From: Herbaspirillum sp. Sphag64
Lineage (GTDB): Bacteria > Pseudomonadota > Gammaproteobacteria > Burkholderiales > Burkholderiaceae_D
Direction: 5' to 3'
DNA: 64,000 nucleotides
Assembly: GCF_014192645.1 (NCBI RefSeq)
Contig: NZ_JACHYE010000001.1
Span: 1,009,170-1,073,169 of the forward strand
The position numbers were made by a program, and so were the translations under genes. The notes under the pieces were generated by a model, which saw only the letters and a list, made by a program, of their open reading frames with translations, did no database searches and was not told the origin of the DNA. This document shows positions 1 through 9,482 of the stretch, in pieces. Every line of letters starts with the position of its first letter. Position 1 is the first letter of the stretch.

Positions 1-443
1 TCAAGCTCGCCACTAACCGACGCGTGGTGTGTGCGGCACCGGAGTATCTGCATCGCAACGGCATACCGAAGACGCTCGACGATCTGGCACAGCACAACTG
101 CCTCGCCTTTAACTTGCAAGGCGGTCAGCAACGGGGCTGGTATTTTCAGCAGAACGGCAAGCCCGTCATCATCCGTGCGCAAGGCAATCTGGACTGCAAT
201 GACGGTGAACTGTTGCACCGTTGGGCTTGTGAAGGATTGGGACTGGCCTGGCGCTCGACCTGGGAGATCCAGTCCCAGCTGGCATCGGGCGAGCTGATCA
301 CAGTACTCGATGACTATGCGTTGCCGCATTACGACATCATGGCGGTGTATCCACAACAACATCATTTGCCAGCCAAGACACGGTTTTTTATTGACTATTT
401 GAAAGAAGTGTATTCACAGCAAGATTACTGGACCACCTTCTGA
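1..443 (+). CDS. LysR-family transcriptional regulator, C-terminal part (cut by window edge)
   Basis: The reading frame is open from the first complete codon (position 3) to a TGA at 441-443, giving about 147 residues with no in-frame stop. It matches the second half of the LysR effector-binding domain: a VVCAAPEYL segment, an HNCL segment about 25 residues later, and the usual WACEGLGLAW motif near the end. The DNA-binding helix-turn-helix lies outside the window. LysR regulators bind a small effector in this periplasmic-binding-protein-like fold and act as tetramers on nearby promoters. The closest downstream gene is a purine permease on the same strand 336 nt away. Control of that gene is possible but unproven, and the target could equally lie upstream. 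Confidence 0.85.
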   Translation, partial: KLATNRRVVCAAPEYLHRNGIPKTLDDLAQHNCLAFNLQGGQQRGWYFQQNGKPVIIRAQGNLDCNDGELLHRWACEGLGLAWRSTWEIQSQLASGELITVLDDYALPHYDIMAVYPQQHHLPAKTRFFIDYLKEVYSQQDYWTTF

Positions 444-779
444 GAATCTTGTTGGAAGTCGTCGGTGCCGCACTGGCAAAGGCGTAGCGCCGGATTAGGA
501 TGCACACTTATATTGCAGGACGTATAGCTTATATGTGCGAAAAAATGAGATTTCCGGAAAAAATTCACCGACAGTACCTGACGCTGAAGCCAAAGCGCGC
601 AAAAATAGAACGAGCACGAATCATCGAAGTGAGGACTTTGATTGCTAATCGTGCCGCCGATAGTACAGAAATCCGCATTGGTGACAGGCAGACAATAACA
701 GCGCCTTTTTGACGAAAGTGGGATACTTCCACGCTTTTTTCGGCGCACAACGCGCAAGCGATAAACGGAGACAAACTTC
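444..779. other. Intergenic leader before the purine permease
   Basis: This 336-nt gap has no convincing gene. A 70-codon open frame at 500-712 has no ribosome-binding site and no recognisable protein character. The last 70 nt contain a hairpin followed by a T run (listed separately) and an acceptable Shine-Dalgarno (CGGAGA) before the permease ATG. I compared it mentally with the purine riboswitch aptamer core and saw no match. Confidence 0.6.
718..740 (+). terminator. Hairpin plus T6 in the permease leader (terminator or attenuator)
   Basis: GTGGGA and TTCCAC pair across a TAC triloop (718-732) and are followed by TTTTTT at 735-740. This is a short intrinsic-terminator shape only about 40 nt before the permease start codon. 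It could end the upstream LysR transcript or act as a conditional attenuator. The stem is only 6 bp with one G-U pair. Confidence 0.45.
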
Positions 780-2078
780 ATGAAACTGCTGGACAACTTT
801 TTCAAGCTGAGTGAGAACGGGACCACGGTACGAACCGAATTACTGGCCGGTTTGACCACCTTCCTGACGATGGCCTACATCATTTTCGTCAATCCATCGA
901 TCCTTGGCGACGCCGGTATGCCCAAGGATTCCGTGTTTGTGGCGACCTGTCTGGCCGCAGCCATTGGCACGCTGATCATGGGTCTGTACGCCAACTATCC
1001 GATCGGCATGGCACCGGGCATGGGGCTCAACGCCTACTTTGCCTACGCCGTGGTCAAAGGTATGGGCTTTCCATGGCAAGCCGCACTGGGCGCGGTTTTC
1101 ATCTCCGGCTGTCTGTTTGTGCTGGTGAGTCTGTTCCGTATCCGCGAATTGATCATCAACAGTATTCCGCATTCACTGCGTAGTGCGATACCGGCGGGTA
1201 TCGGGCTATTTCTTGCGCTCATCTCCCTCAAAACTGCTGGGATCGTAACCTCCAACCCAGCCACCTTCGTGACCCAGGGAGATCTGCACAAGGCTGCACC
1301 GGTACTGGCGATTATCGGCTTCCTGTCCATCGTGGCAATGGACCAGTTGAAGGTGCGTGGTGCCTTGCTGATCGGCATTTTGCTGGTCACCATCCTGAGC
1401 TTCGTGTTTGGCGGGAATCATTTCTCGGGCATTTTCTCGGCACCACCGTCAATTGCGCCGACCTTGTTGCATCTGGATATCAAGGGTGCCATTTCGATGG
1501 GCCTGATCAATGTGGTACTGGTGTTCTTCCTGGTCGAACTGTTTGACGCAACCGGCACCCTGATGGGCGTGGCGCAACGCGCCGGGCTGATCAAGGATGG
1601 CAAGATGGCGCGCATCAACAAGGCATTGCTGGCTGATAGCGGTGCGATCGTCGCCGGCTCTCTGCTGGGCACATCGAGCACAACCGCCTATATTGAAAGT
1701 GCAGCAGGCGTGCAAGAAGGTGGCCGTACCGGGTTGACCGCTGTGACCGTGGCTGTGCTGTTCCTGCTGGCGCTATTCATTGCGCCATTGGCAGGTGTGG
1801 TACCGGGTTATGCAACCGCACCGGCGCTGTTTTTTGTAGCTTGCCTGATGTTGCGCGAGTTGACTGAAATCAACTGGAAAGACACCACCGAGTGCGTACC
1901 AGCGGCAATTACTGCCCTGATCATGCCCTTCACGTATTCGATCGCCAACGGTCTGGCATTGGGTTTCATCAGCTACGCCGGTCTGAAGTTGCTGACCGGC
2001 CGGGCCCGGGAAGTGTCGAAGGTGATCTGGGTCATCGCGGCAATTTTCCTGTTCAAGCTGGTCTACCTGGGCGCATGA
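780..2078 (+). CDS. AzgA/PbuG-type guanine-hypoxanthine (adenine) permease
   Basis: This 432-residue inner-membrane protein belongs to the AzgA-like branch of the NCS2 nucleobase transporters, which import purine bases by proton symport. It starts with the family's usual N-terminal segment, in which a hydrophobic helix follows RTELLAGLTTF. It carries the conserved GMGLNAYFAY motif at residues 80-89 and the GTSSTTAYIESAAGVQ motif at about 297-312, which form the substrate site in this family. Many hydrophobic helices fit a 14-helix fold, and the length is normal. It lies upstream of xdhA-xdhB-xdhC-guaD on the same strand, so uptake of guanine or hypoxanthine would feed those enzymes. The exact base specificity cannot be read from the sequence. 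Confidence 0.9.
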   Translation: MKLLDNFFKLSENGTTVRTELLAGLTTFLTMAYIIFVNPSILGDAGMPKDSVFVATCLAAAIGTLIMGLYANYPIGMAPGMGLNAYFAYAVVKGMGFPWQAALGAVFISGCLFVLVSLFRIRELIINSIPHSLRSAIPAGIGLFLALISLKTAGIVTSNPATFVTQGDLHKAAPVLAIIGFLSIVAMDQLKVRGALLIGILLVTILSFVFGGNHFSGIFSAPPSIAPTLLHLDIKGAISMGLINVVLVFFLVELFDATGTLMGVAQRAGLIKDGKMARINKALLADSGAIVAGSLLGTSSTTAYIESAAGVQEGGRTGLTAVTVAVLFLLALFIAPLAGVVPGYATAPALFFVACLMLRELTEINWKDTTECVPAAITALIMPFTYSIANGLALGFISYAGLKLLTGRAREVSKVIWVIAAIFLFKLVYLGA

Positions 2079-2281
2079 TGGCAGTCAGGAAATAGCAGTG
2101 ATACGGTCGACAGCAAGCACGTCTGACGCGCGCTGTTGATCGCATCACAAAAATCAACTGCAACAATCGGCCGCAACAATTTTCTGCTGCAAAGTTGCAC
2201 GGTATTTCCGACAACCCGGCACAGATCTTGTATCAACAAAAAGTCATCAACGTTATTTTTACGGCAGAACAAGAAAACACC

Positions 2282-3811
2282 ATGTCCGATCCAATTCGCT
2301 TCTATTTCCGCGGTGCGGTCCAGCAAGTGGAGACCCACGCTGGCGCTACCGGCAAACCCGTCACCCGCACTGTTTTACAGCATCTGCGCGAGGACCTGCA
2401 CTGTACCGGCACCAAGGAAGGCTGTGCCGAAGGCGATTGCGGTGCCTGCACTGTCGTCATCGGTGAACTGCGCGACGATGCGCTAGAACTGAAAACAGTC
2501 AATTCCTGCATTCAGTTCCTGCCCACTCTGGATGGCAAGGCCTTGTTTACCGTAGAAGATCTGAAACAGCCCGACGGCTGCCTGCACCCGACCCAGCAAG
2601 CCATGGTCGAATGCCACGGCTCCCAGTGCGGTTTTTGTACACCGGGCTTTGTGATGTCACTGTGGGGCTTGTACCTCAAGCATGAGCAGGATGGCATTGC
2701 TCCCAGCACCCGCGAAATTGACGATGCGCTGTCGGGCAATCTATGCCGTTGCACCGGCTATCGTCCGATCATTGATGCCGCCCGCCGCATGGGTGAATTA
2801 CCCAAAGTCAATTTTGATCGCGCACCGGTAATCGAAGCGTTGCGCGCTCTGCAACGCGAACAGCCCCTGCGCGTGAGCTACAACGGTCAGACCTTCCATG
2901 CGCCACAAACCCTGGAGCAACTGGCCAGCCTGCGGGATGCCTTGCCGAAGGCACGTATCCTGTCCGGCTCGACCGATGTCGGCTTGTGGGTGACCAAGCA
3001 GATGCGCGATCTGGGTGACATCATTTATCTGGGACAAGTCGGCGCCCTCAAGCACATTCACGCCGCCGATGGCTGGCTGGAAATCGGTGCCGGCGTGACA
3101 CTGGAACAAGCCTACGCAACTGCCAGCGCCTACTATCCGGAGGCACTGTCGGAACTGTGGCAACGCTTTGCCTCGCTGCCGGTGCGTAACGCCGGCACGC
3201 TGGGCGGCAACGTCGCCAATGGCTCGCCGATTGGCGACTCGATGCCCTGGCTGATCGCCTTGGGGAGCGAAATCGTGCTGTATGGCGTCAATGGTCAGCG
3301 CACCATGCCGCTTGAAGATTTCTATATCGCGTATCAAAAGTCGGCATTGCAAGCCAATGAGTTTGTACAGGCCGTGCGCGTTCCCTTACCCGGCGGTGCC
3401 CGCGACAAGGTGGTCTTGCGTACCTACAAATTGTCCAAGCGCTTTGATCAGGATATTTCAGCGGTCTGCGCGGCCTTTGCCTGCACGCTCGATGGCGGCA
3501 AGGTGGTCAATGCGCGACTGGCCTATGGTGGTATGGCCGCAACGCCAAAACGGGCTGCACAAGCTGAGGCAGTCTTGCAAGGTCAGGACTGGAATGAAGC
3601 CAACGTCAAGGCTGCAATGCAGGCATTGGCACAAGACTATGCACCGCTGTCGGATATGCGCGCATCCTCCGGCTACCGCATGAAAACCGCGCAGAATCTG
3701 CTCTATCGATATTGGCTGGAAACCCGTGCGGACGCGCCACTGGCACCAACTTCGTTACGTGCGTTTGCGCACGGCAAGCCGGCCATTCCTCTGGTACAGA
3801 GCGTCGCGTAG
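2282..3811 (+). CDS. xdhA: Xanthine dehydrogenase small subunit (2Fe-2S and FAD domains)
   Basis: This is the small subunit of the molybdenum enzyme that oxidises hypoxanthine and xanthine to urate with NAD as acceptor. The N-terminal ferredoxin domain has cysteines C48, C53, C56 and C76. The second 2Fe-2S domain has C116, C119, C155 and C157 in the usual CGFC...CRC pattern. An FAD-binding domain follows (about 195-370, with [18 protein letters not shown]), then the CO-dehydrogenase-flavoprotein C-terminal domain. I start at the ATG at 2282 because [11 protein letters not shown] is the family's normal N-terminus. The open frame extends 29 codons further upstream, but those residues look unlike the family. 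It is followed 22 nt later by xdhB. Length, 509 residues, is normal for bacterial XdhA. Confidence 0.95.
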   Translation: MSDPIRFYFRGAVQQVETHAGATGKPVTRTVLQHLREDLHCTGTKEGCAEGDCGACTVVIGELRDDALELKTVNSCIQFLPTLDGKALFTVEDLKQPDGCLHPTQQAMVECHGSQCGFCTPGFVMSLWGLYLKHEQDGIAPSTREIDDALSGNLCRCTGYRPIIDAARRMGELPKVNFDRAPVIEALRALQREQPLRVSYNGQTFHAPQTLEQLASLRDALPKARILSGSTDVGLWVTKQMRDLGDIIYLGQVGALKHIHAADGWLEIGAGVTLEQAYATASAYYPEALSELWQRFASLPVRNAGTLGGNVANGSPIGDSMPWLIALGSEIVLYGVNGQRTMPLEDFYIAYQKSALQANEFVQAVRVPLPGGARDKVVLRTYKLSKRFDQDISAVCAAFACTLDGGKVVNARLAYGGMAATPKRAAQAEAVLQGQDWNEANVKAAMQALAQDYAPLSDMRASSGYRMKTAQNLLYRYWLETRADAPLAPTSLRAFAHGKPAIPLVQSVA

Positions 3812-3833
3812 AGAAACAGGCGAGGACATCACA

Positions 3834-6212
3834 ATGAACAAGCAAACTGAAGAATTCATGGCGAGCAAAAGCACCCATTTGCAAGCCGATTTACGGTCCA
3901 ACTGGCACGAGGTCGGCAAGTCTCACGCGCACGAATCGGCACTGCTGCATGTGGCCGGTGAAGCGACTTACACCGACGATATTGTCGAGCTGCACGGCAC
4001 GCTGCATGCAGCACTCGGTCTGTCACAAAAAGCCCATGCAAAATTACGCTCGATCGATCTGACCAAGGTCAAGGCAGCAGCGGAGGTAGTCGCCGTCTAC
4101 ACCGCGGCAGACATCCCTGGCACCAATGACGTTGGTGCCATCATCCACGATGATCCGGTACTGGCGGACGGGCTTGTACAGTATGTCGGCCAACCCATCT
4201 TTATCGTCGTCGCCCGTAGTCACGATGCCGCACGCCGTGCAGCTAGACTGGCTGTGATTGAATACGAAGAGTTACCTGCCATTCTCACGCCACGGGCTGC
4301 CCACGCAGCGCAATCCTATGTGTTGCCTCCGATGCATCTGGCGCGCGGCAACCCGGCTGCAGCATTGTCGCAGGCTCCGCACAAACTGGTCGGCCAATTC
4401 GATGTCGGTGGTCAGGAGCAGTTTTACCTGGAAGGCCAGATTTCCTATGCCATTCCCAAAGAGGGACGTGGCATGCATGTCTATTGCTCGACCCAGCATC
4501 CCAGCGAAATGCAGCATCACATTGCGCACGTATTGCACGTAGCGTCGCATGATGTGCTGGTGGAATGCCGTCGCATGGGTGGCGGTTTCGGCGGCAAGGA
4601 ATCGCAATCGGCGCTGTGGGCTTGCGCAGCCGCGGTTGCCGCAGTGAAGCTGCAACGCCCGGTCAAACTGCGCGCTGACCGTGATGACGACATGATGGTC
4701 ACCGGCAAGCGTCACTGCTTCGCCTACGATTATGAAGTCGGGTATGACGATAGTGGCCGCATCCTCGGCGCCCGGATTGAGATGGTCTCGCGCGCCGGTT
4801 TTTCTGCCGATCTGTCAGGCCCGGTCGCCACCCGTGCGGTATGCCACTTTGACAATGCCTACTATCTGTCGGATGTCGATATCCGCGCCCTGTGCGGCAA
4901 GACCAATACCCAATCCAATACCGCGTTCCGAGGCTTTGGCGGACCACAAGGTGCGATTGCAATCGAATATATTATCGATGAAATCGCCCGTAATCTGGGC
5001 AAGGATGCGCTGGACGTACGGCGTGCCAATTTCTATGGCGCCAGCGATGCCGAAGGTCCGGATGCCCGCAATGTGACCCACTATGGCCAGAAGGTGGAAG
5101 ACAATGTCATCGCGGCACTGGTTACTGAACTGGAACAAACCAGCGAGTACCAGCAGCGACGTGCTGACATCAATGCCTTCAACGCCGCCAATGTCATCCT
5201 CAAAAAGGGGCTGGCATTGACGCCAGTCAAATTCGGCATTTCGTTCAATGTGCCGCACTTGAATCAGGCCGGTGCGTTAGTGCACGTCTATACCGATGGT
5301 TCGGTGCTGGTCAATCATGGTGGCACCGAAATGGGCCAGGGGCTCAATACCAAGGTGGCGCAGGTGGTTGCCCATGCCCTCGGTCTGTCACTGGAGCGGG
5401 TACGCTGCAGCGCCACCGATACCAGCAAGGTTGCCAATACCTCGGCAACCGCTGCGTCGACCGGTAGTGACCTCAACGGCAAGGCCGCACAGGATGCCGC
5501 CCTGCAGATTCGCCAACGCCTGAGCGCGGTCGCCGCCAAAAAATTTGCCTGCGATGCCAGCGAGGTGCAGTTTGCCGATGGCGTCGTCAGCGCCGGTACG
5601 CAATCGCTGCCGTTTGACGAGCTGGTGATGCAATCGTATCTGCAGCGGGTTCAATTGTGGTCGGATGGCTTCTATTCAACACCGCGCGTGCATTGGGACG
5701 CCAAGACCATGACCGGTCATCCCTTCTTTTACTTTGCCTATGGTGCGGCGGTGGCGGAAGTCGTGGTCGATACGCTCACTGGCGAGTGGCGTCTGCTGCG
5801 CGCCGATGCACTCTACGATGCGGGTAACAGCCTCAATCCGGCAATCGACATCGGTCAGGTAGAGGGCGGCTTCATTCAGGGCATGGGCTGGCTGACTACC
5901 GAGGAATTGTGGTGGAACAAGGATGGCAAGCTGATGACGCATGCGCCTTCGACCTACAAGATTCCAGCGATCTCCGATTGCCCGAGTGACTTCCGGGTAA
6001 GGCTGTTCAAGAACAGCAATGTCTCCGATAGCATCCACCGCTCCAAGGCGGTGGGTGAGCCACCGCTGCTACTGCCATTTTCGGTGTTTCTGGCTTTGCG
6101 TGATGCGGTTTCATCGGTCGGCGAGCATCGCGTCAATCCACCGCTGCGAGCACCCGCTACCAGCGAAGCGATCCTCGATGCGATCGAAGCAGTCCGCGCC
6201 AGCCTGAACTGA
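3834..6212 (+). CDS. xdhB: Xanthine dehydrogenase molybdopterin-binding large subunit
   Basis: This 792-residue subunit carries the molybdenum cofactor and the catalytic site for xanthine hydroxylation. Visible family motifs are GQEQFYLEGQ, the glycine-rich RMGGGFGGKE (glycines from residue 249), FRGFGGPQG, GGTEMGQGLNTK, and the C-terminal GEPPLLLPF, whose glutamate (E742) corresponds to the catalytic base of the family. The start at 3834 has a clear GAGG ribosome-binding site. The frame is open further upstream, but that region overlaps xdhA. It pairs with XdhA in an alpha2beta2 enzyme and needs XdhC for insertion of sulfurated cofactor. Confidence 0.95.
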   Translation: MNKQTEEFMASKSTHLQADLRSNWHEVGKSHAHESALLHVAGEATYTDDIVELHGTLHAALGLSQKAHAKLRSIDLTKVKAAAEVVAVYTAADIPGTNDVGAIIHDDPVLADGLVQYVGQPIFIVVARSHDAARRAARLAVIEYEELPAILTPRAAHAAQSYVLPPMHLARGNPAAALSQAPHKLVGQFDVGGQEQFYLEGQISYAIPKEGRGMHVYCSTQHPSEMQHHIAHVLHVASHDVLVECRRMGGGFGGKESQSALWACAAAVAAVKLQRPVKLRADRDDDMMVTGKRHCFAYDYEVGYDDSGRILGARIEMVSRAGFSADLSGPVATRAVCHFDNAYYLSDVDIRALCGKTNTQSNTAFRGFGGPQGAIAIEYIIDEIARNLGKDALDVRRANFYGASDAEGPDARNVTHYGQKVEDNVIAALVTELEQTSEYQQRRADINAFNAANVILKKGLALTPVKFGISFNVPHLNQAGALVHVYTDGSVLVNHGGTEMGQGLNTKVAQVVAHALGLSLERVRCSATDTSKVANTSATAASTGSDLNGKAAQDAALQIRQRLSAVAAKKFACDASEVQFADGVVSAGTQSLPFDELVMQSYLQRVQLWSDGFYSTPRVHWDAKTMTGHPFFYFAYGAAVAEVVVDTLTGEWRLLRADALYDAGNSLNPAIDIGQVEGGFIQGMGWLTTEELWWNKDGKLMTHAPSTYKIPAISDCPSDFRVRLFKNSNVSDSIHRSKAVGEPPLLLPFSVFLALRDAVSSVGEHRVNPPLRAPATSEAILDAIEAVRASLN

Positions 6213-6223
6213 TCGAGATCAAC

Positions 6224-7306
6224 ATGACGACCTGGCTCAACGCACTCCGAGACCTGCACAGCAACGCCACCGCGGCGGTGCTGGTGACGGTTGCTGCGAT
6301 TCAGGGTTCGACCCCGCGGGAAGCGGGCGCGCGCATGGTCTATACCGGCACCCAGCAATTTGACACTATCGGTGGCGGTCATCTGGAATGGCGCGCAGCG
6401 CAGATTGCGCGCGCCATGCTGGCCGCTGATCCGGCCTTGTTGAGTAGCACACGCAAACTGGAACGGATTGCACTTGGCCCTAGCCTCGGTCAATGCTGTG
6501 GTGGCGTGGTATTTCTGGCTTTTGAGCGGATTGATCCGGTCGCCGATACCAGTGTCGCAGTCATGCTCGACAATCTGGAACAACATCGGCGTAGCGGTCA
6601 TGATGTCTGGCGTGCGATCCCACTAGAGGCCCTGCAGCAGCCGTTGCTGCTGGAACCCGAGGGTGATCACCTGCCTGCCCTGCCGTCCGTGGATGAGCAG
6701 CTACTCCGGCAAGGTACAACCCAGCTGGTGCGCGATAGCAGCGGCAAACAATGGCTGCTCGACCGTTGTCGTGCGCAATTGCCACAGGTCGTCCTGTTCG
6801 GAGCCGGGCATGTCGGTGCGGCGATTGTGCAAGTACTCAATACGCTGCCCTGTCGCCTGATCTGGGTCGATGCGCGGGAAGAGATGTTCCCGCAGAATCT
6901 GCCTGCCCACATTACGGTAGAAGCCACCGACGTCCCCAATGCAGTCGTCGATCAGGCTGATCCGGGTGCCTATTATCTGGTGATGACACATAGCCATGCA
7001 CTGGATCAGCAATTGACCGAACGGATTCTGCTGCGGCCCGATATTGGCTGGTTCGGCCTGATCGGCTCCCGTACCAAGCGGCAGCAGTTTGAACATCGCC
7101 TGCTGGAACGGGGCATCACGCAAGAGCAGCTTAATCGCATGACCTGCCCGATCGGGATTCCTGGCATTTACGGCAAGGAACCTGCCAGCATCGCCATTGC
7201 CGTGGTGGCGCAGCTGGTGCAACTCTGGGAATGTCGGCAGTCACAGCCATACCCCGCCAAGTCTGGAACGAGGCTGACCACACAGGCTCTGGACGGCCGT
7301 CACTAG
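6224..7306 (+). CDS. xdhC: Xanthine dehydrogenase accessory (Mo-cofactor insertion) protein
   Basis: XdhC binds the molybdenum cofactor, protects it during sulfuration and hands it to XdhB. The N-terminal XdhC/CoxI domain is recognisable by GSTPREAGARM and the IGGGHLEW motif, with a GQCCGG cysteine pair near residue 89. The C-terminal Rossmann-like domain begins at about residue 188 with VVLFGAGHVG and continues with IWVDAREE. It starts 11 nt after the xdhB stop, so the three genes are clearly one operon. Its 360 residues are slightly longer than the smallest homologues, with a polar C-terminal tail. Confidence 0.93.
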   Translation: MTTWLNALRDLHSNATAAVLVTVAAIQGSTPREAGARMVYTGTQQFDTIGGGHLEWRAAQIARAMLAADPALLSSTRKLERIALGPSLGQCCGGVVFLAFERIDPVADTSVAVMLDNLEQHRRSGHDVWRAIPLEALQQPLLLEPEGDHLPALPSVDEQLLRQGTTQLVRDSSGKQWLLDRCRAQLPQVVLFGAGHVGAAIVQVLNTLPCRLIWVDAREEMFPQNLPAHITVEATDVPNAVVDQADPGAYYLVMTHSHALDQQLTERILLRPDIGWFGLIGSRTKRQQFEHRLLERGITQEQLNRMTCPIGIPGIYGKEPASIAIAVVAQLVQLWECRQSQPYPAKSGTRLTTQALDGRH

Positions 7307-7398
7307 GACAGTGCCGGACCGTCACCTGTAGGGCATAATCTGTCGGCATGCCACTCAAGATTTCGGCCGACCTCACGTTTCATCAGGACTGCAAACCC

Positions 7399-8697
7399 AT
7401 GACTTCTTCCGTACACGCCTACCGCGCCAGCATTCTCCATTTCCGCAACGATCCGGCGTTTGATGAACATGCCACTGCATGGCATAGCGATGGCTTGCTC
7501 ATCGTCGCCGATGGCAAGATCATTGCAGCAGGCGACCATGATCAACTGATCGGAACGCTGCCTGCTGATACCACCCTGCACGACTACCGTGGCAAGATCA
7601 TTACACCGGGTTTTATCGATACCCATGTGCATTATCCGCAAACCGACATCATTGGTTCACCGGCACCGGGCTTGTTACCTTGGCTCGAAACGTATACTTT
7701 CCCGGCGGAACGACGCTTCGAAGATGGCAGCCATGCGACTGAAGTCGCCGACTTTTTCCTGGCAGAACTGCTGCGCAACGGCACCACCACCGCAGCCGTC
7801 TATTGCACGGTGCACCCGCAATCGGTAGATGCTTTCTTTAGCCGCAGTCACGCACTGAACCTGCGCATGGTGGCCGGCAAATGCCTGATGGATCGCAATG
7901 CACCAGAATTTCTGCGCGATACCGCCGAGCGCGGTGCACGGGAGACCGAAGAACTGATCCAGCGCTGGCATGGTAAAGGCCGTCAGCACTATGCGATTAC
8001 CGTGCGTTTTGCGCCGACCTCGACGCCGGAACAACTGAAACTTGCCGGTGAACTGGCGCGCCAGTACAGCGATACCTATATCCAGACACACGTTGCTGAA
8101 AACAGCGATGAAGTCAAATGGGTCAAGGAACTCTTCCCCGACAGCCGCAGCTATCTGGACGTCTATGACCAATATGGACTGATGCGCACGCGGGCTTTGT
8201 ATGCCCATTGCATCTGGCTCGATGACGCCGACCGCGCGCGTATGGCGGCAACTGGATCGGCGGCGACAGTCTGCCCGACCTCGAATCTGTTCCTGGGCAG
8301 CGGCCTGTTTGACTTTGCCAATGCCGACAAGCTACGCATGCCGTACTCGCTGGCGACCGATGTCGGTGGCGGCAGCAGCTTTTCGATGCTGCAGACCATG
8401 AATGAGCTGTATAAGGTGGGTCGTATGGGTGGTACCCATCTGGCAGCGCAGCGCATGTTCTACCTGGCCACACTGGGCGGTGCGCGTGCGCTGCAACTGG
8501 AAGGGACGATTGGCAATTTCAACTCCGGATGCGATGCCGACTTCGTGGTGCTGGATCCGAAAGCCACGCCGTTGCTGGCTCGTCGCAGCGCCACCACTAA
8601 CAGTCTTGAAGAGCAATTGTTTGCACTGGCGATCCTGGCCGATGATCGCGCGATTGCAGCGACCTATTCGGCTGGTGTCATTGTGCATATGCGCTGA
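7399..8697 (+). CDS. guaD: Guanine deaminase
   Basis: This amidohydrolase converts guanine to xanthine plus ammonia, feeding the xanthine dehydrogenase encoded upstream. It has the zinc-binding HVH pair (H76, H78) inside GFIDTHVHYPQ, then LLRNGTTTA, the RFAPTSTPEQ stretch, the HVAEN and AHCIWL histidine motifs, and TDVGGGSSFSMLQT near the metal-binding aspartate. These agree over the whole length with E. coli GuaD. I chose the start at 7399 (432 residues). An ATG at 7348 would add 17 residues not expected in the family. The gene follows xdhC by 92 nt. The set guaD-xdhABC-permease describes import of purine bases and their conversion to urate. No urate-degrading genes are in view. Confidence 0.93.
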   Translation: MTSSVHAYRASILHFRNDPAFDEHATAWHSDGLLIVADGKIIAAGDHDQLIGTLPADTTLHDYRGKIITPGFIDTHVHYPQTDIIGSPAPGLLPWLETYTFPAERRFEDGSHATEVADFFLAELLRNGTTTAAVYCTVHPQSVDAFFSRSHALNLRMVAGKCLMDRNAPEFLRDTAERGARETEELIQRWHGKGRQHYAITVRFAPTSTPEQLKLAGELARQYSDTYIQTHVAENSDEVKWVKELFPDSRSYLDVYDQYGLMRTRALYAHCIWLDDADRARMAATGSAATVCPTSNLFLGSGLFDFANADKLRMPYSLATDVGGGSSFSMLQTMNELYKVGRMGGTHLAAQRMFYLATLGGARALQLEGTIGNFNSGCDADFVVLDPKATPLLARRSATTNSLEEQLFALAILADDRAIAATYSAGVIVHMR

Positions 8698-8711
8698 AGT
8701 TGCATCACCCA

Positions 8712-8749
8712 GATCAGACGGGCTGCTTTGATAGCTGGCCCATCTGATC
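8712..8749. terminator. Convergent hairpin between guaD and the DUF1275 gene
   Basis: GATCAGA-c-GGGC pairs with GCCC-a-TCTGATC across a 14-nt loop, in the 60-nt space between two converging genes. The placement suggests a terminator serving both strands, but there is no long T tract. Confidence 0.5.
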
Positions 8750-8757
8750 CGCTGTAT

Positions 8758-9459
8758 TCATGATTCAGGTAGACGCAACAGGTCTACTGTAATCACCACC
8801 AGTAACAAGGCTGGAATGACCAACGGTTGTCTGATCCAGCCATCTACCACCGCCCCCACTGCAGCTGCCACGCTGTAAGTTAGCCAGGCCAGACCCGGCA
8901 ACAGGACTTCGGCAAGCTCAGGACGTTTGGCACGCTCGGCTTTTTTTCCAAAATAGCGACCAACAAATGCATCCGCAAACTTCACCATATTGTTGGTCAC
9001 CACCAGCGTCTGCAACGACACAGCACCAAAGCGACTGATGGCTTCGCCTTGCATGGCCAGCGCCAATGCCAATAACGGTAATTCAACCGGCACTCGCAAG
9101 GCGGGATGGGTACGTACCAGACCGGTAAACAGCAGCAACATCGCCATCAAGGACAGCTCCAATGCCGGCCGTCGCAAATGGCGACGAATTACACTGGCGA
9201 TCATGCAGCCGACAAAGAAGGCACCAATTGCGAAAGCCAGCAAGCCGAATCGTGACCAGCTCTGCTGTGCCAACGTCCAGCCTAGCTGCACGGTATTGCC
9301 GGTCATGATGGCAGGATAGATACCGCCGACATCCTTGTAACCGATGACCTCGACAAAACCACACACGGTCGTCAGTGCCACCACCCGACGCAGATTGACA
9401 GCCATGGATGGGACAGCAGGTGCAGCAAGGGAAATCACATCTTGCGAGAGCGTCGTCAT
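8758..9459 (-). CDS. DUF1275 (YoaK) family membrane protein
   Basis: This 233-residue integral membrane protein has five to six hydrophobic helices and the family hallmark GFVEVIGYKDVGG followed by MTGNTVQLG. Its biochemical role is unknown. I start at the ATG at 9459, which has AAAGGA 6 nt upstream; the frame extends 6 codons further. The stop of the CoA-transferase gene lies 23 nt upstream, so it is probably the last gene of the oxalate group. A transport-related role for an oxalate-pathway compound is a guess from position only. No OxlT-type oxalate:formate antiporter is seen in the window. Confidence 0.85.
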   Translation of the reverse strand: MTTLSQDVISLAAPAVPSMAVNLRRVVALTTVCGFVEVIGYKDVGGIYPAIMTGNTVQLGWTLAQQSWSRFGLLAFAIGAFFVGCMIASVIRRHLRRPALELSLMAMLLLFTGLVRTHPALRVPVELPLLALALAMQGEAISRFGAVSLQTLVVTNNMVKFADAFVGRYFGKKAERAKRPELAEVLLPGLAWLTYSVAAAVGAVVDGWIRQPLVIPALLLVVITVDLLRLPES

Positions 9460-9482
9460 ATCAGGTCCTTTCCCCAAGAGAG

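Noticed and set aside
500-712. 70-codon open frame in the permease leader
   Set aside because: No ribosome-binding site, no recognisable protein, and basic random-like composition.
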